From contig NW_027473625.1 of assembly GCF_050947335.1 (NCBI RefSeq), forward strand, positions 1-64,000: DNA of 64,000 bases, in the 5' to 3' direction. Numbering within the stretch: position 1 is the stretch's first letter; each line of letters opens with the position of its first letter. The notes below the pieces were generated by a model that was given only the letters and a program-made list of their open reading frames with translations, was not told the origin of the DNA and did not search any database. A program made the position numbers and the translations under genes. Of the stretch, positions 14,521 through 27,469 are shown in pieces. Source of the stretch: Megachile rotundata (taxonomy: Eukaryota; Arthropoda; Insecta; Hymenoptera; Megachilidae).

Positions 14521-15685
14521 TATGGCTAATAATATGAGTTAGATTGATAATATTAAGAGTAATAAGTATAGTGATTGTCGTCCTATCGATCACATAAACA
14601 CAATATGGCTAATAATATGAGTTAGATTGATAATAATAAGAGTAATAAGTATAGTAATTGTCGTTCTATCGATCATATAAGCATGATATGGCTAATAATA
14701 TGAGTTAAATTGATAGTAATAAGAGTAGTGAGTATAGTAATTGTCGTTCTATCGATCATATCTGCATAATATGGTTAACAATATGAGTTAGACTGATAAT
14801 AATAAGAGTAGTGAGTATAGTAATTGTAGTTCTATCAATCCTACGTGCATAATATGGTTAAGAATATGAGTTAGATTTATAATAATAAGAGTAATAAGTA
14901 TAGTAATTGTAGTCCTATCGATCATATAAGCATAATATGGCTAATAATATGAGTTAGATTGATAATAATGAGAGTAATAAGTATAGTAATTGTCGTTCTA
15001 TCGATCACATAAGCATAATATGGCTAATAATATGAGTTGGATTGATAATAATAAGAGGAATAAGTATAGTAATTGTCGTTCTATCTATCATACAGGCATA
15101 ATATGGCTAATAATATGAGTTAAATTGATAATAATAAGAGCAATTAGTATAGAAATTGTAGTTCAATCGACCATACAAGCATAATATGGCTAATAATATG
15201 AGTTAGATTGATAACAATAAGAGTAATGAGTATAGTAATTGTCGTTCTATCGATCATATAAGCATAATATGGCTAATAATATGAGTTAGATTTATAATAA
15301 TAAGGGTAATGAGTATAGTAATTGTCGTTCTATCGATCATATAAGCATAATATGGCTAACAATATGAGTTAGATTGATAATAATAAGAGTAATGAGTATA
15401 GAAATTGTAGTTCTATCGATCATATCTGCATAATATGGTTAATAATATGAGTTAGATTGATAATATTAAGATTAATAAGTATAGTATTTGTCGGTCTAGC
15501 GATCATATAAGCATAATATGGCTAATAATATGAGTTAGATTGATAATAATGAGAGTAATGAGTATAGTAATTGTAGTTCTATCAATCCTATGTGCATAAT
15601 ATGGTTAAGAATATGAGTCAGATTTATAATAATAAGAGTAATAAGTATAGTAATTGTAGTTCTATCGATCATATAAGCATAATAT

Positions 15686-16600
15686 GGCTAATAATATGAG
15701 TTAGATTGATAATAATGAGAGTAATGAGTATAGTAATTGTCGTTCTATCGATCATATAAGCATAATATGGCTAATAATATGAGTTAGATTGATAATAATA
15801 AGGGTAGTGAGTATAGTAATTGTCGTTCTATCGATTATATAAGCATAATATGGCTAATAATATGAGTTAGATTGATAATAATAAGAGTAATGAGTATAGT
15901 AATTCTCGTTCTATCGATGATATAAGCATAATATGGTTAATAATATGAGTTAGATTGATATTAGTGAGTGTAATAAGTATAGTAATTGACCTTCTATCGA
16001 TCGTATTAGCATAATATGGTTAATAATATGAGTTAGATTGATAATAGTAGGAGTAATGTGTATAGTAATTGTCGTTCTATCGATCGTATCTGCATAATAT
16101 GGTTAATAATATGAGTTAGATTGATAATAATAAGAGTAATGAGTATAGTAATTGTAGTTCTATCGATCATATAAGCATAGTATGGCTAATAATATGAGTT
16201 AGATTGATAAAAATAAGTGTGATAAGTATAGTAATTGTCGTTCTGTCGATCATATAAGCATAATATGGCTAATAATATGAGTTAGATTGATAATAATAAG
16301 AGTAATATGTATAGTAATTGTCGTTCTATCGATCATTAAAGCATAATATGGCTAATAATATGAGTTAGATTGAAAATACTAAGAGTAGTGAGTATAGTAA
16401 TTATCGTTCTATCGATCATATAAGCATAATATGGCTAATAATATGAGCTAGATTGATACTAATAAGAGTAGTAAGTATAGTAATTGTTGTTCGATCGATC
16501 ATATAAGCATAATATGGCTAATAATATGAGTTAGATTGATAATAATATGAGTAGTGAGTATAGTAATTGTCGTTCTGTCGATTATATTAGCATAATATGG
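15686..16600 (+). repeat. 11-monomer block copied from 1327-2241
   Basis: Offset 14359 bp (173 x 83). The shared tag gataataatgag lies at 1349 and 15708, and aagggtagtg lies at about 1440 and 15800. Both copies end at the gagtcagat-tagged monomer (2242 and 16601). Most of the block appears again at about 19.78-20.83 kb, where that tag starts at 20833. The block and its tagged neighbour therefore travel together as a higher-order unit. Confidence 0.8.
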
Positions 16601-16929
16601 TTAATAATATGAGTCAGATTGATAATAGTGAGTGTAATGAGTATAGTAATTGTCGTTCTATCGATCATATAAGCATAATATGGCTAATAATATGAGTTAG
16701 ATTGATAATAATAAGAGTAATAAGTATAGTAAATGTCGTGCTATCGATCATATCTGCATAATATGGTTAATAATATGAGTTAGATTGATAATAGTGAGTG
16801 TAATAAGTATAGTGATTGACCTCCTATCGATCGTATTAGCATAATATGGTTAATAATATGAGTTAGATTGATAATAGTGAGTGTAATAAGTATAGTAATT
16901 GTCGTTCTATCGATCATATAAGCATAATA

Positions 16930-17350
16930 TGGCTAATAATATGACTTAGATTGATAATAATAAGAGTAATAAGTATAGTAAATGTCGTGCTATCTATCAT
17001 ATCTGCATAATATGGTTAATAATATGAGTTAGATTGATAATAGTGAGTGTAATAAGTATAGTAATTGTCGTTCTATCGATCATATAAGCATAATATGGCT
17101 AATAATATGACTTAGATTGATAATAATAAGAGTAATAAGTATAGTAAATGTCGTGCTATCTATCATATCTGCATAATATGGTTAATAATATGAGTTAGAT
17201 TGATAATAGTGAGTGTAATAAGTATAGTAATTGTCGTTCTATCGATCATATAAGCATAATATGGCTAATAATATGAGTTAGATTGATAATAATAAGAGTA
17301 ATAAGTATAGTAAATGTCGTGCTATCGATCATATCTGCATAATATGGTTA
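16930..17350 (+). repeat. 166-bp dimer run in the left arm
   Basis: Two monomer types alternate. One carries gataatagtgagtgtaat with aattgtcgttc; the other carries atgacttagatt, aaatgtcgtgc and atatctgc. The tag gacttag at 16943 recurs at 17109, 166 bp later. The same alternation reappears near 21.7-22.1 kb and 23.3-23.8 kb. This is the part of the left arm most like the dimeric right arm, although the alternating types are different. Confidence 0.75.
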
Positions 17351-17929
17351 ATAATATGAGTTAGATTGATAGTAGTGAGTGTAATAAGTATAGTAATTGA
17401 CCTCCTATCGATCGTATTAGCATAATATGGTTAATAATATGAGTTAGATTGATAATAGTAAGAGTAATGTGTATAGTAATTGTCGTTCTATCGATCATAT
17501 CTGCATAATATGGTTAATAATATGAGTTAGATTGATAATAATAAGAGTAATGAGTATAGTAATTGTAGTTCTATCGATCATATAACCATAGTATGGCTAA
17601 TAATATGAGTTAGATTGATAATAGTAAGTGTAATAAGTATAGTAATTGTCGTTCTGTCGATCATATAAGCATAATATGGCTAATAATATGAGTTAGATTG
17701 ATAATAATAAGAGTAATAAGTATAGTAATTGTCGTTCTATCGATCATTAAAGCATAATATGGCTAATAATATGAGATAGATTGAAAATACTAAGAGTAGT
17801 GAGTATAGTAATTCTCGTTCTATCGATCATATAAGCATAATATGGCTAATAATACGAGTTAGATTGATAATAATAAGAGTAGTGAGTATAGTAATTGTCG
17901 TTCTATCGATCATATAAGCATAATATGGC

Positions 17930-19190
17930 TAATAATATGAGTCAGATTGATAATAATAAGAGTAATAAGTAGAGTGATTGTCGTTCTATCGATCAAATTT
18001 GCATAATATGTTTAATAATATGAGTTAGATTGATAACAGTGAGTGTAATAAGTATAGTAATTGCCGTTATATCGATCATATTTGCATAATATGGTTAATA
18101 ATTTGAGTTAGATTGATAATAGTGAGTGTAATAAGTATAGTAAATGTCGTGCTATCGGTCATATCTCCACAATATGGTTAATAATATGAGTTAGATTGAT
18201 AATAGTGAGTGTAATAAGTATCGTAATTGTCGTTTTGTCGATCATATAAGCATAATATGGCTAATAATATGAGTTAGATTGATAATAATAAGAGTAATAA
18301 GTATAGTAAATGTCGTGCTATCTATCATATCTGCATAATATGGTTAATAATATGAGTTAGATTGATAATAGTGAGTGTAATAAGTATAGTAATTGTCGTT
18401 CTATCGATCATATAAGCATAATATGGCTAATAATATGACTTAGATTGATAATAATAAGAGTAATAAGTATAGTAAATGTCGTGCTATCGATCATATCTGC
18501 ATAATATGGTTAATAATATGAGTTAGATTGATAATAGTGAGTGTAATAAGTATAGTAATTGACCTCCTATCGATCGTATTAGCATAATATGGTTAATAAT
18601 ATGAGTTAGATTGATAATAGTAAGAGTAATGTGTATAGTAATTGTCGTTCTATCGATCATATAAGCATAATATGGCTAATAATATGAGATAGATTGATAA
18701 TAATAAGAGTAATAAGTAGAGTAAATGTCGTGCTATCGATCATATCTGCATAATATGGTTAATAATATGAGTTAGATTGATAATAGTGAGTGTAATAAGT
18801 ATAGTAATTGACCTCCTATCGATCGTATTAGCATAATATGGTTAATAATATGAGTTAGATTGATAATAGTAAGAGTAATGTGTATAGTAATTGTCGTTCT
18901 ATCGATCATATCTGCATAATATGGTTAATAATATGAGTTAGATTGATAATAATAAGAGTAATGAGTATAGTAAATGTCGTGCTATCGATCGTATCAGCAT
19001 AATATGGTTAATAATATGAGTTAGATTGATAATAGTGAGTGTAATAAGTATAGTAATTGACCTCCCATCGATCGTATTAGCATAATATGGTTAATAATAT
19101 GAGTTAGATTGATAATAGTGAGAGTAATGTGTATAGTAATTGTCGTTCTATCGATCATATAAGCATAATATGGCTAATAATATGAGCTAG
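17930..19190 (+). repeat. Block repeated at about 23.2-24.5 kb
   Basis: Rare tags pair at 5311 bp (64 x 83 minus 1): cgttttgtcg at 18231 and 23542, cctcccatcg at 19061 and 24372. The missing base is the single deletion in the short monomer near 19640. A second related spacing of 4730 bp (57 x 83 minus 1) joins tataaccata at 17581 and 22311. This stretch is rich in monomers carrying attgacctcc and atcgatcgtattagc, which contain CGATCG. Confidence 0.8.
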
Positions 19191-19579
19191 GTTGATAATA
19201 ATAACAGTAATAAGTATAGCGATTGGCGTCCTATCGATCAAATTTGCATAATATGGTTAATAATATGAGTTAGATTGATAATAGTGAGTGTAGTAAGTAT
19301 AGTAATTGTCGTTCTATCGATCATATAAGCATAATATGGCTAATAATATGAGTTACATTGATAATAATAAGAGTAATAAGTATAGTAATTGTCGTTCTAT
19401 CGATCATTAAAGCATAATATGGCTAATAATATGAGTTAGATTGAAAATACTAAGAGTAGTGAGTATAGTAATTCTCGTTCTACCGATCATTTAAGCATAA
19501 TATGGTTAATAATATGAGTTAGATTCATAATAATAAGAGTAATAAGTATAGTGATTGTCGTTCTATCGATCATGTAAGC

Positions 19580-19661
19580 ATAATATGGCTAATAATATGA
19601 GTTAGATTGATACTAATAAGAGTAGTAAGTATAGTAATTGTCGTGTATCGATCATATAAGC
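19580..19661 (+). repeat. Single 82-bp monomer
   Basis: The landmark ataatatgg sits at 19580 and next at 19662, a spacing of 82 instead of 83. The lost base is at gtcgtgtatcgatc, where neighbouring copies have gtcgttctatcgatc. This is the only register change detected by landmark spacing between positions 75 and 24476. It is inherited by the copy near 24.87 kb (gtcgtgtatcg), so it is probably genuine variation and not a read error. Confidence 0.85.
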
Positions 19662-22600
19662 ATAATATGGCTAGTAATATGAGTTAGATTGATAATAGTA
19701 AGTGTAATAAGTATAGTAATTGTCGTTCTGTCGATTATATTAGCATAATATGGCTAATAATATGAGTTAGATTGATAATAATAAGGGTAGTGAGTATAGT
19801 AATTGTCGTTCTATCGATTATATAAGCATAATATGGCTAATAATATGAGTTAGATTGATAATAATAAGAGTAATGAGTATAGTAATTCTCGTTCTATCGA
19901 TGATATAAGCATAATATGGTTAATAATATGAGTTAGATTGATAATAGTGAGTGTAATAAGTATAGTAATTGACCTTCTATCGATCGTATTAGCATAATAT
20001 GGTTAATAATATGAGTTAGATTGATAATAGTAGGAGTAATGTGTATAGTAATTGTCGTTCTATCGATCATATCTGCATAATATGGTTCATAATATGAGTT
20101 AGATTGATAATAATAAGAGTAATGAGTATAGTAAATGTCGTGCTATCGATCGTATCAGCATAATATGGTTAATAATATGAGTTAGATTGATAATAGTGAG
20201 TGTAATAAGTATAGTAATTGACCTCCTATCGATCGTATTAGCATAATATGGTTAATAATATGAGTTAGATTGATAATAGTAAGAGTAATGTGTATAGTAA
20301 TTGTCGTTCTATCGATCGTATCTGCATAATATGGTTAATAATATGAGTTAGATTGATAATAATAAGAGTAATGAGTATAGTAATTGTAGTTCTATCGATC
20401 ATATAAGCATAGTACGGCTAATAATATGAGTTAGATTGATAATAATAAGTGTGATAAGTATAGTAATTGTCGTTCTGTCGATCATATAAGCATAATATGG
20501 CTAATAATATGAGTTAGATTGATAATAATAAGAGTAATATGTATAGTAATTGTCGTTCTATCGATCATTAAAGCATAATATGGCTAATAATATGAGTTAG
20601 ATTGAAAATACTAAGAGTAGTGAGTATAGTAATTATCGTTCTATCGATCATATAAGCATAATATGGCTAATAATATGAGCTAGATTGATACTAATAAGAG
20701 TAGTAAGTATAGTAATTGTTGTTCGATCGATCATATAAGCATAATATGGCTAATAATATGAGTTAGATTGATAATAATATGAGTAGTGAGTATAGTAATT
20801 GTCGTTCTGTCGATTATATTAGCATAATATGGTTAATAATATGAGTCAGATTGATAATAGTGAGTGTAATGAGTATAGTAATTGTCGTTCTATCGATCAT
20901 ATAAGCATAATATGGCTAATAATATGAGTTAGATTGATAATAATAAGAGTAATAAGTATAGTAAATGTCGTGCTATCGATCATATCTGCATAATATGGTT
21001 AATAATATGAGTTAGATTGATAATAGTGAGTGTAATAAGTATAGTGATTGACCTCCTATCGATCGTATTAGCATAATATGGTTAATAATATGAGTTAGAT
21101 TGATAATAGTGAGTGTAATAAGTATAGTAATTGTCGTTCTATCGATCATATAAGCATAATATGGCTAATAATATGAGTTAGATTGATAATAATAAGAGTA
21201 ATAAGTATAGTAAATGTCGTGCTATCGATCATATCTGCATAATATGGTTAATAATATGAGTTAGATTGATAATAGTGAGTGTAATAAGTAGAGTAATTGA
21301 CCTCCTATCGATCGTATTAGCATAATATGGTTAATAATATGAGTTAGATTGATAATAGTAAGAGTAATGTGTATAGTAATTGTCGTTCTATCGATCATAT
21401 CTGCATAATATGGTTAATAATATGAGTTAGATTCATAATAATAAGAGTAATAAGTATAGTAATTGTCGTTCTATCGATCATATAAGCATACTATGGCTAA
21501 TAATATGAGCTAGGTTGATAATAATAAGAGTAATAAGTATAGTAATTGTCGTTCTATCGATCATTAAAGCATAGTATGGCTAATAATATGAGTTAGATTG
21601 AAAATACTAAGAGTAGTGAGTATAGTAATTCTCGTTCTATCGATCATATAAGCATAATATGGCTAATAATATGAGTTAGATTGATAATAATAATCGTAAT
21701 AAGTATAGTAAATGTCGTGCTATCTATCATATCTGCATAATATGGTTAATAATATGAGTTAGATTGATAATAGTGAGTGTAATAAGTATAGTAATTGTCG
21801 TTCTATCGATCATATAAGCATAATATGGCTAATAATATGACTTAGATTGATAATAATAAGAGTAATAAGTATAGTAAATGTCGTGCTATCTATCATATCT
21901 GCATAATATGGTTAATAATATGAGTTAGATTGATAATAGTGAGTGTAATAAGTATAGTAATTGTCGTTCTATCGATCATATAAGCATAATATGGCTAATA
22001 ATATGAGTTAGATTGATAATAATAAGAGTAATAAGTATAGTAAATGTCGTGCTATCGATCATATCTGCATAATATGGTTAATAATATGAGTTAGATTGAT
22101 AATAGTGAGTGTAATAAGTATAGTAATTGACCTCCTATCGATCGTATTAGCATAATATGGTTAATAATATGAGTTAGATTGATAATAGTAAGAGTAATGT
22201 GTATAGTAATTGTCGTTCTATCGATCATATCTGCATAATATGGTTAATAATATGTGTTAGATTGATAATAATAAGAGTAATGAGTATAGTAATTGTAGTT
22301 CTATCGATCATATAACCATAGTATGGCTAATAATATGAGTTAGATTGATAATAGTAAGTGTAATAAGTATAGTAATTGTCGTTCTGTCGATCATATAAGC
22401 ATAATATGGCTAATAATATGAGTTAGATTGATAATAATAAGAGTAATAAGTATAGTAATTGTCGTTCTATCGATCATTAAAGCATAATATGGCTAATAAT
22501 ATGAGATAGATTGAAAATACTAAGAGTAGTGAGTATAGTAATTCTCGTTCTATCGATCATATAAGCATAATATGGCTAATAATACGAGTTAGATTGATAA

Positions 22601-24499
22601 TAATAAGAGTAGTGAGTATAGTAATTGTCGTTCTATCGATCATATAAGCATAATATGGCTAATAATATGAGTCAGATTGATAATAATAAGAGTAATAAGT
22701 AGAGTGATTGTCGTTCTATCGATCAAATTTGCATAATATGTTTAATAATATGAGTTAGATTGATAACAGTGAGTGTAATAAGTATAGTAATTGCCGTTAT
22801 ATCGATCATATTTGCATAATATGGTTAATAATTTGAGTTAGATTGATAATAGTGAGTGTAATAAGTATAGTAAATGTCGTGCTATCGGTCATATCTCCAC
22901 AATATGGTTAATAACATGAGTTAGATTGCTAATAATAAGAGTAGTGAGTTTAGTAATTGTCGTTCTATCGATCATATAAGCATAATATGGCTAATAATAT
23001 GAGTTACATTGATAATCATAAGAGTAATAAGTATAGTAATTGTCGTTCTATCGATCATATAAGCATAATATGGCTAGTAATATGAGTTAGATTGATAATA
23101 GTAAGTGTAAAAAGTATAGTAATTGTCGTTCTGTCGATCATATAAGCATAATATGGCTAATAATATGAGTTAGATTGATAATAATAAGAGTAGTGAGTTT
23201 ATTAATTGTCGTTCTATCGATCATATAAGCATAATATGGCTAATAATATGAGTTAGATTGATAATAATAAGAGTAATAAGTATAGTAAATGTCGTGCTAT
23301 CTATCATATCTGCATAATATGGTTAATAATATGAGTTAGATTGATAATAGTGAGTGTAATAAGTATAGTAATTGTCGTTCTATCGATCATATAAGCATAA
23401 TATGGCTAATAATATGACTTAGATTGATAATAATAAGAGTAATAAGTAGAGTAAATGTCGTGCTATCGATCATATCTGCATAATATGGTTAATAATATGA
23501 GTTAGATTGATAATAGTGAGTGTAATAAGTATCGTAATTGTCGTTTTGTCGATCATATAAGCATAATATGGCTAATAATATGAGTTAGATTGATAATAAT
23601 AAGAGTAATAAGTATAGTAAATGTCGTGCTATCTATCATATCTGCATAATATGGTTAATAATATGAGTTAGATTGATAATAGTGAGTGTAATAAGTATAG
23701 TAATTGTCGTTCTATCGATCATATAAGCATAATATGGCTAATAATATGACTTAGATTGATAATAATAAGAGTAATAAGTATAGTAAATGTCGTGCTATCG
23801 ATCATATCTGCATAATATGGTTAATAATATGAGTTAGATTGATAATAGTGAGTGTAATAAGTATAGTAATTGACCTCCTATCGATCGTATTAGCATAATA
23901 TGGTTAATAATATGAGTTAGATTGATAATAGTAAGAGTAATGTGTATAGTAATTGTCGTTCTATCGATCATATAAGCATAATATGGCTAATAATATGAGA
24001 TAGATTGATAATAATAAGAGTAATAAGTAGAGTAAATGTCGTGCTATCGATCATATCTGCATAATATGGTTAATAATATGAGTTAGATTGATAATAGTGA
24101 GTGTAATAAGTATAGTAATTGACCTCCTATCGATCGTATTAGCATAATATGGTTAATAATATGAGTTAGATTGATAATAGTAAGAGTAATGTGTATAGTA
24201 ATTGTCGTTCTATCGATCATATCTGCATAATATGGTTAATAATATGAGTTAGATTGATAATAATAAGAGTAATGAGTATAGTAAATGTCGTGCTATCGAT
24301 CGTATCAGCATAATATGGTTAATAATATGAGTTAGATTGATAATAGTGAGTGTAATAAGTATAGTAATTGACCTCCCATCGATCGTATTAGCATAATATG
24401 GTTAATAATATGAGTTAGATTGATAATAGTGAGAGTAATGTGTATAGTAATTGTCGTTCTATCGATCATATAAGCATAATATGGCTAATAATATGAGCT

Positions 24500-27369
24500 A
24501 GGTTGATAATAATACAGTAATAAGTATAGCGATTGGCGTCCTATCGATCAAATTTGCATAATATGGTTAATAATATGAGTTAGATTGATAATAGTGAGTG
24601 TAGTAAGTATAGTAATTGTCGTTCTATCGATCATATAGCATAATATGGCTAATAATATGAGTTAGATTGAAAATACTAAGAGTAGTGAGTATAGTAATTC
24701 CGTTCTACCGATCATTTAAGCATAATATGGTTAATAATATGAGTTAGATTCATAATAATAAGAGTAATAAGTATAGTGATTGTCGTTCTATCGATCATGT
24801 AAGCATAATATGGCTAATAATATGAGTTAGATTGATACTAATAAGAGTAGTAAGTATAGTAATTGTCGTGTATCGATCATATAAGCATAATATGGCTAGT
24901 AATATGAGTTAGATGATAATAGTAAGTGTAATAAGTATAGTAATTGTCGTTCTGTCGATTATATTAGCATAATATGGCTAATAAAAGAGTTAGATTGATA
25001 ATAATAAGGGTAGTGAGTATAGTAATTGTCGTTCTATCGATTATATAAGCATAATATGGCTAATAATATGAGTTAGATTGATAATAATAAGAGTAATGAG
25101 TATAGTAATTCTCGTTCTATCGATGATATAAGCATAATATGGTTAATAATATGAGTTAGATTGATAATAGTGAGAGTAATAAGTATAGTAATTGACCTTC
25201 TTCGATCGTATTAGCATAATATGGTTAATAATATGAGTTAGATTGATAATAGTAGGAGTAATGTGTATAGTAATTGTCGTTCTATCGATCATATCTGCAT
25301 AATATGGTTCATAATATGAGTTAGATTGATAATAATAAGAGTAATGAGTATAGTAAATGTCGTGCTATCGATCGTATCAGCATAATATGGTTAATAATAT
25401 GAGTTAGATTGATAATAGTGAGTGTAATAAGTATAGTAATTGACCTCCTATCGATCGTATTAGCATAATATGGTTAATAATATGAGTTAGATTGATAATA
25501 GTAAGAGTAATGTGTATAGTAATTGTCGTTCTATCGATCGTATCTGCATAATATGGTTAATAATATGAGTTAGATGATAATAATAGAGTAATGAGTATAG
25601 TAATTGTAGTTCTATCGATCATATAAGCATAGTATGGCTAATAATATGAGTTAGATTGATAATAATAAGTGTGATAAGTACTAGTAATTGTCGTTCTGTC
25701 GATCATATAAGCATATATGGCTAATAATATGAGTTAGATTGATAATAATAAGAGTAATATGTATAGTAATTGTCGTTCTATCGATCATTAAAGCTTAATA
25801 TGGCTATTAATATGAGTTAGATTGAAATACTAGAGAGTAGTGAGTATAGTAATTATCGTTCTATCGATCATATAAGCATAATATGGCTAATAATATGAGC
25901 TAGATTGATACTAATAAGAGTAGTAAGTATAGTAATTGTTGTTCGATCGATCATATAAGCATAATATGGCTAATAATATGAGTTAGATTGATAATAATAA
26001 GAGTAATAAGTATAGTAAATGTCGTGCTATCGATCATATCTGCATAATATGGTTAATAATATGAGTTAGATTGATAATAGTGAGTGTAATAAGTAGAGTA
26101 ATGACCTCCTATCGATCGTATTAGCATAATATGGTTAATAATATGAGTTAGATTGATAATAGTAAGAGTAATGTGTATAGTAATTGTCGTTCTATCGATC
26201 ATATCTGCATAATATGGTTAATAATATGAGTTAGATTCATAATAATAAGAGTAATAAGTATAGTAATTGTCGTTCTATCGCTCATATAAGCATACTATGG
26301 CTAATAATATGAGCTAGGTTGATAATAATAGAGTAATAAGTATAGTAATTGTCGTTCTATCGATCATTAAAGCATAGTATGGCTAATAATATGAGTTAGA
26401 TTGAAAATACTCAAGAGTAGTGAGTATAGTAATTCACGTTCTATCGATCATATAAGCATAATATGGCTAATAATATGAGTTAGATTGATAATAATAATCG
26501 TAATAAGTATAGTAAATGTCGTGCTCTAATCATATCTGCATAATATGTTAATAATATGAGTTAGATTGATAATAGTGAGTGTACTAAGTATAGTATAGTC
26601 GTTCTATCGATCATATAAGCATATATGGCTAATAATATGACTTAGATTGATAATAATAAGAGTAATAAGTATAGTAAATGTCGTGCTACTATCATATCTG
26701 CATAATATGGTTAATAATATGAGTTAGATTGATAATAGTGAGTGTAATAAGTATAGTAATTGTCGTTCTATCGATCATATAAGCATAATATGGCTAATAA
26801 TATGAGTTAGATTGATAATAATAAGAGTAATAAGTATAGTAAAGTGTCGTGCTATCGATCATATCTGCATAATATGGTTAATAATATGAGTTAGATTGAT
26901 AATAGTGAGTGTAATAAGTATAGTAATTGACCTCCTATCGATCGTATTAGCATAATATGGTTAATAATATGAGTTAGATTGATAATAGTAAGAGTAATGT
27001 GTATAGTAATTGTCGTTCTATCGATCATATCTGCTAATATGGTTAATAATATGAGTTAGATTGATATAATAAGAGTAATGAGTATAGTAATTGTTGTTCT
27101 ATCGATCATATAACCATAGTATGGCTAATAATATGAGTTAGATTGATAATAGTAAGTGTAATAAGTATAGTAATTGTCGTTCTGTCGATCATATAAGCAT
27201 AATATGGCTAATAATATGAGTTAGATTGATAATACTAAGAGTAATAAGTATAGAATTGTCGTTCTATCGATCATTAAAGCATAATATGGCTAATAATATG
27301 AGATAGATTGAAATACTAAGAGTAGTGAGTTATAGTAATTCTCGTTCTATCGATCATATAAGCATATAT
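24500..27369 (+). repeat. Indel-rich tail of the left arm next to the gap
   Basis: This tail copies sequence already present upstream (about 19.2-20.75 kb, then 21.17-22.5 kb) but is peppered with single-base gains and losses. Examples are gataataatacagtaa near 24510 (one a lost), aattccgttc near 24700, agatgataatag near 24913, gtaatgacctcc near 26098 and atatgttaat near 26546. Gains include ataagtactagtaat near 25677 and taaagtgtcg near 26843. From the landmark at 24476 to the one at 27281 is 2805 bp, which is 34 x 83 minus 17, whereas the preceding 294 monomers lost only one base in total. One whole monomer of the 19.34-kb region and five monomers of the 20.76-21.17-kb region are absent. 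An unpolished long-read contig end is the simplest reading; a truly decaying array edge is possible. Confidence 0.88.
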
Positions 27370-27469
27370 NNNNNNNNNNNNNNNNNNNNNNNNNNNNNNN
27401 NNNNNNNNNNNNNNNNNNNNNNNNNNNNNNNNNNNNNNNNNNNNNNNNNNNNNNNNNNNNNNNNNNNNN
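27370..27469. other. Assembly gap of 100 N
   Basis: Exactly 100 undetermined bases separate the two arms. A run of this length is the usual placeholder for a gap of unknown size in a scaffold, so the true distance between the arms, and possibly their relative orientation, are not established. Repeat orientation changes precisely here. The left flank is degraded while the right flank is clean from its first base. Confidence 0.98.

Larger units (their letters stand above)
1..27369 (+). repeat. Left satellite arm: 83-bp monomer array, + orientation
   Basis: About 330 head-to-tail copies of an 83-bp monomer fill this stretch with no unique DNA between them. The landmark ataatatgg recurs at 75, 158, 241 and 324, and still at 16592 (199 x 83 from position 75) and 19580 (235 x 83). 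A typical monomer reads ataatatggc, taataatatgagttag, gataataataagagtaat, gagtatagtaattgtcg, ttctatcgatcatataagc. It has 21 G+C of 83, two CpGs and one ATCGAT, with about 15 G to 6 C on this strand. Subtypes differ at recurrent positions: ggct or ggtt; gataataata or gataatagtg; aattgtcg, aaatgtcg, aattgtag or aattgacc; atataagc, atatctgc or gtattagc. No open frame longer than a few monomers, RNA gene or transposon was seen. Long arrays of this kind in eukaryotes are usually centromeric or pericentromeric heterochromatin; that role is inference here. Confidence 0.97.

Noticed and set aside
24500..27369. Rapidly evolving new satellite subfamily in the indel-rich tail
   Set aside because: The changes are scattered single-base gains and losses relative to clean copies upstream, are mostly not shared between monomers, and abut an assembly gap. 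Sequencing error at a contig end explains them better.
27370..27469. Inverted-repeat transposon or palindrome centred on the gap
   Set aside because: The arms are of opposite orientation but carry different monomer subtypes (mixed on the left, A/B dimers on the right). They are not mirror copies of each other, and no element ends or target duplications can be seen.
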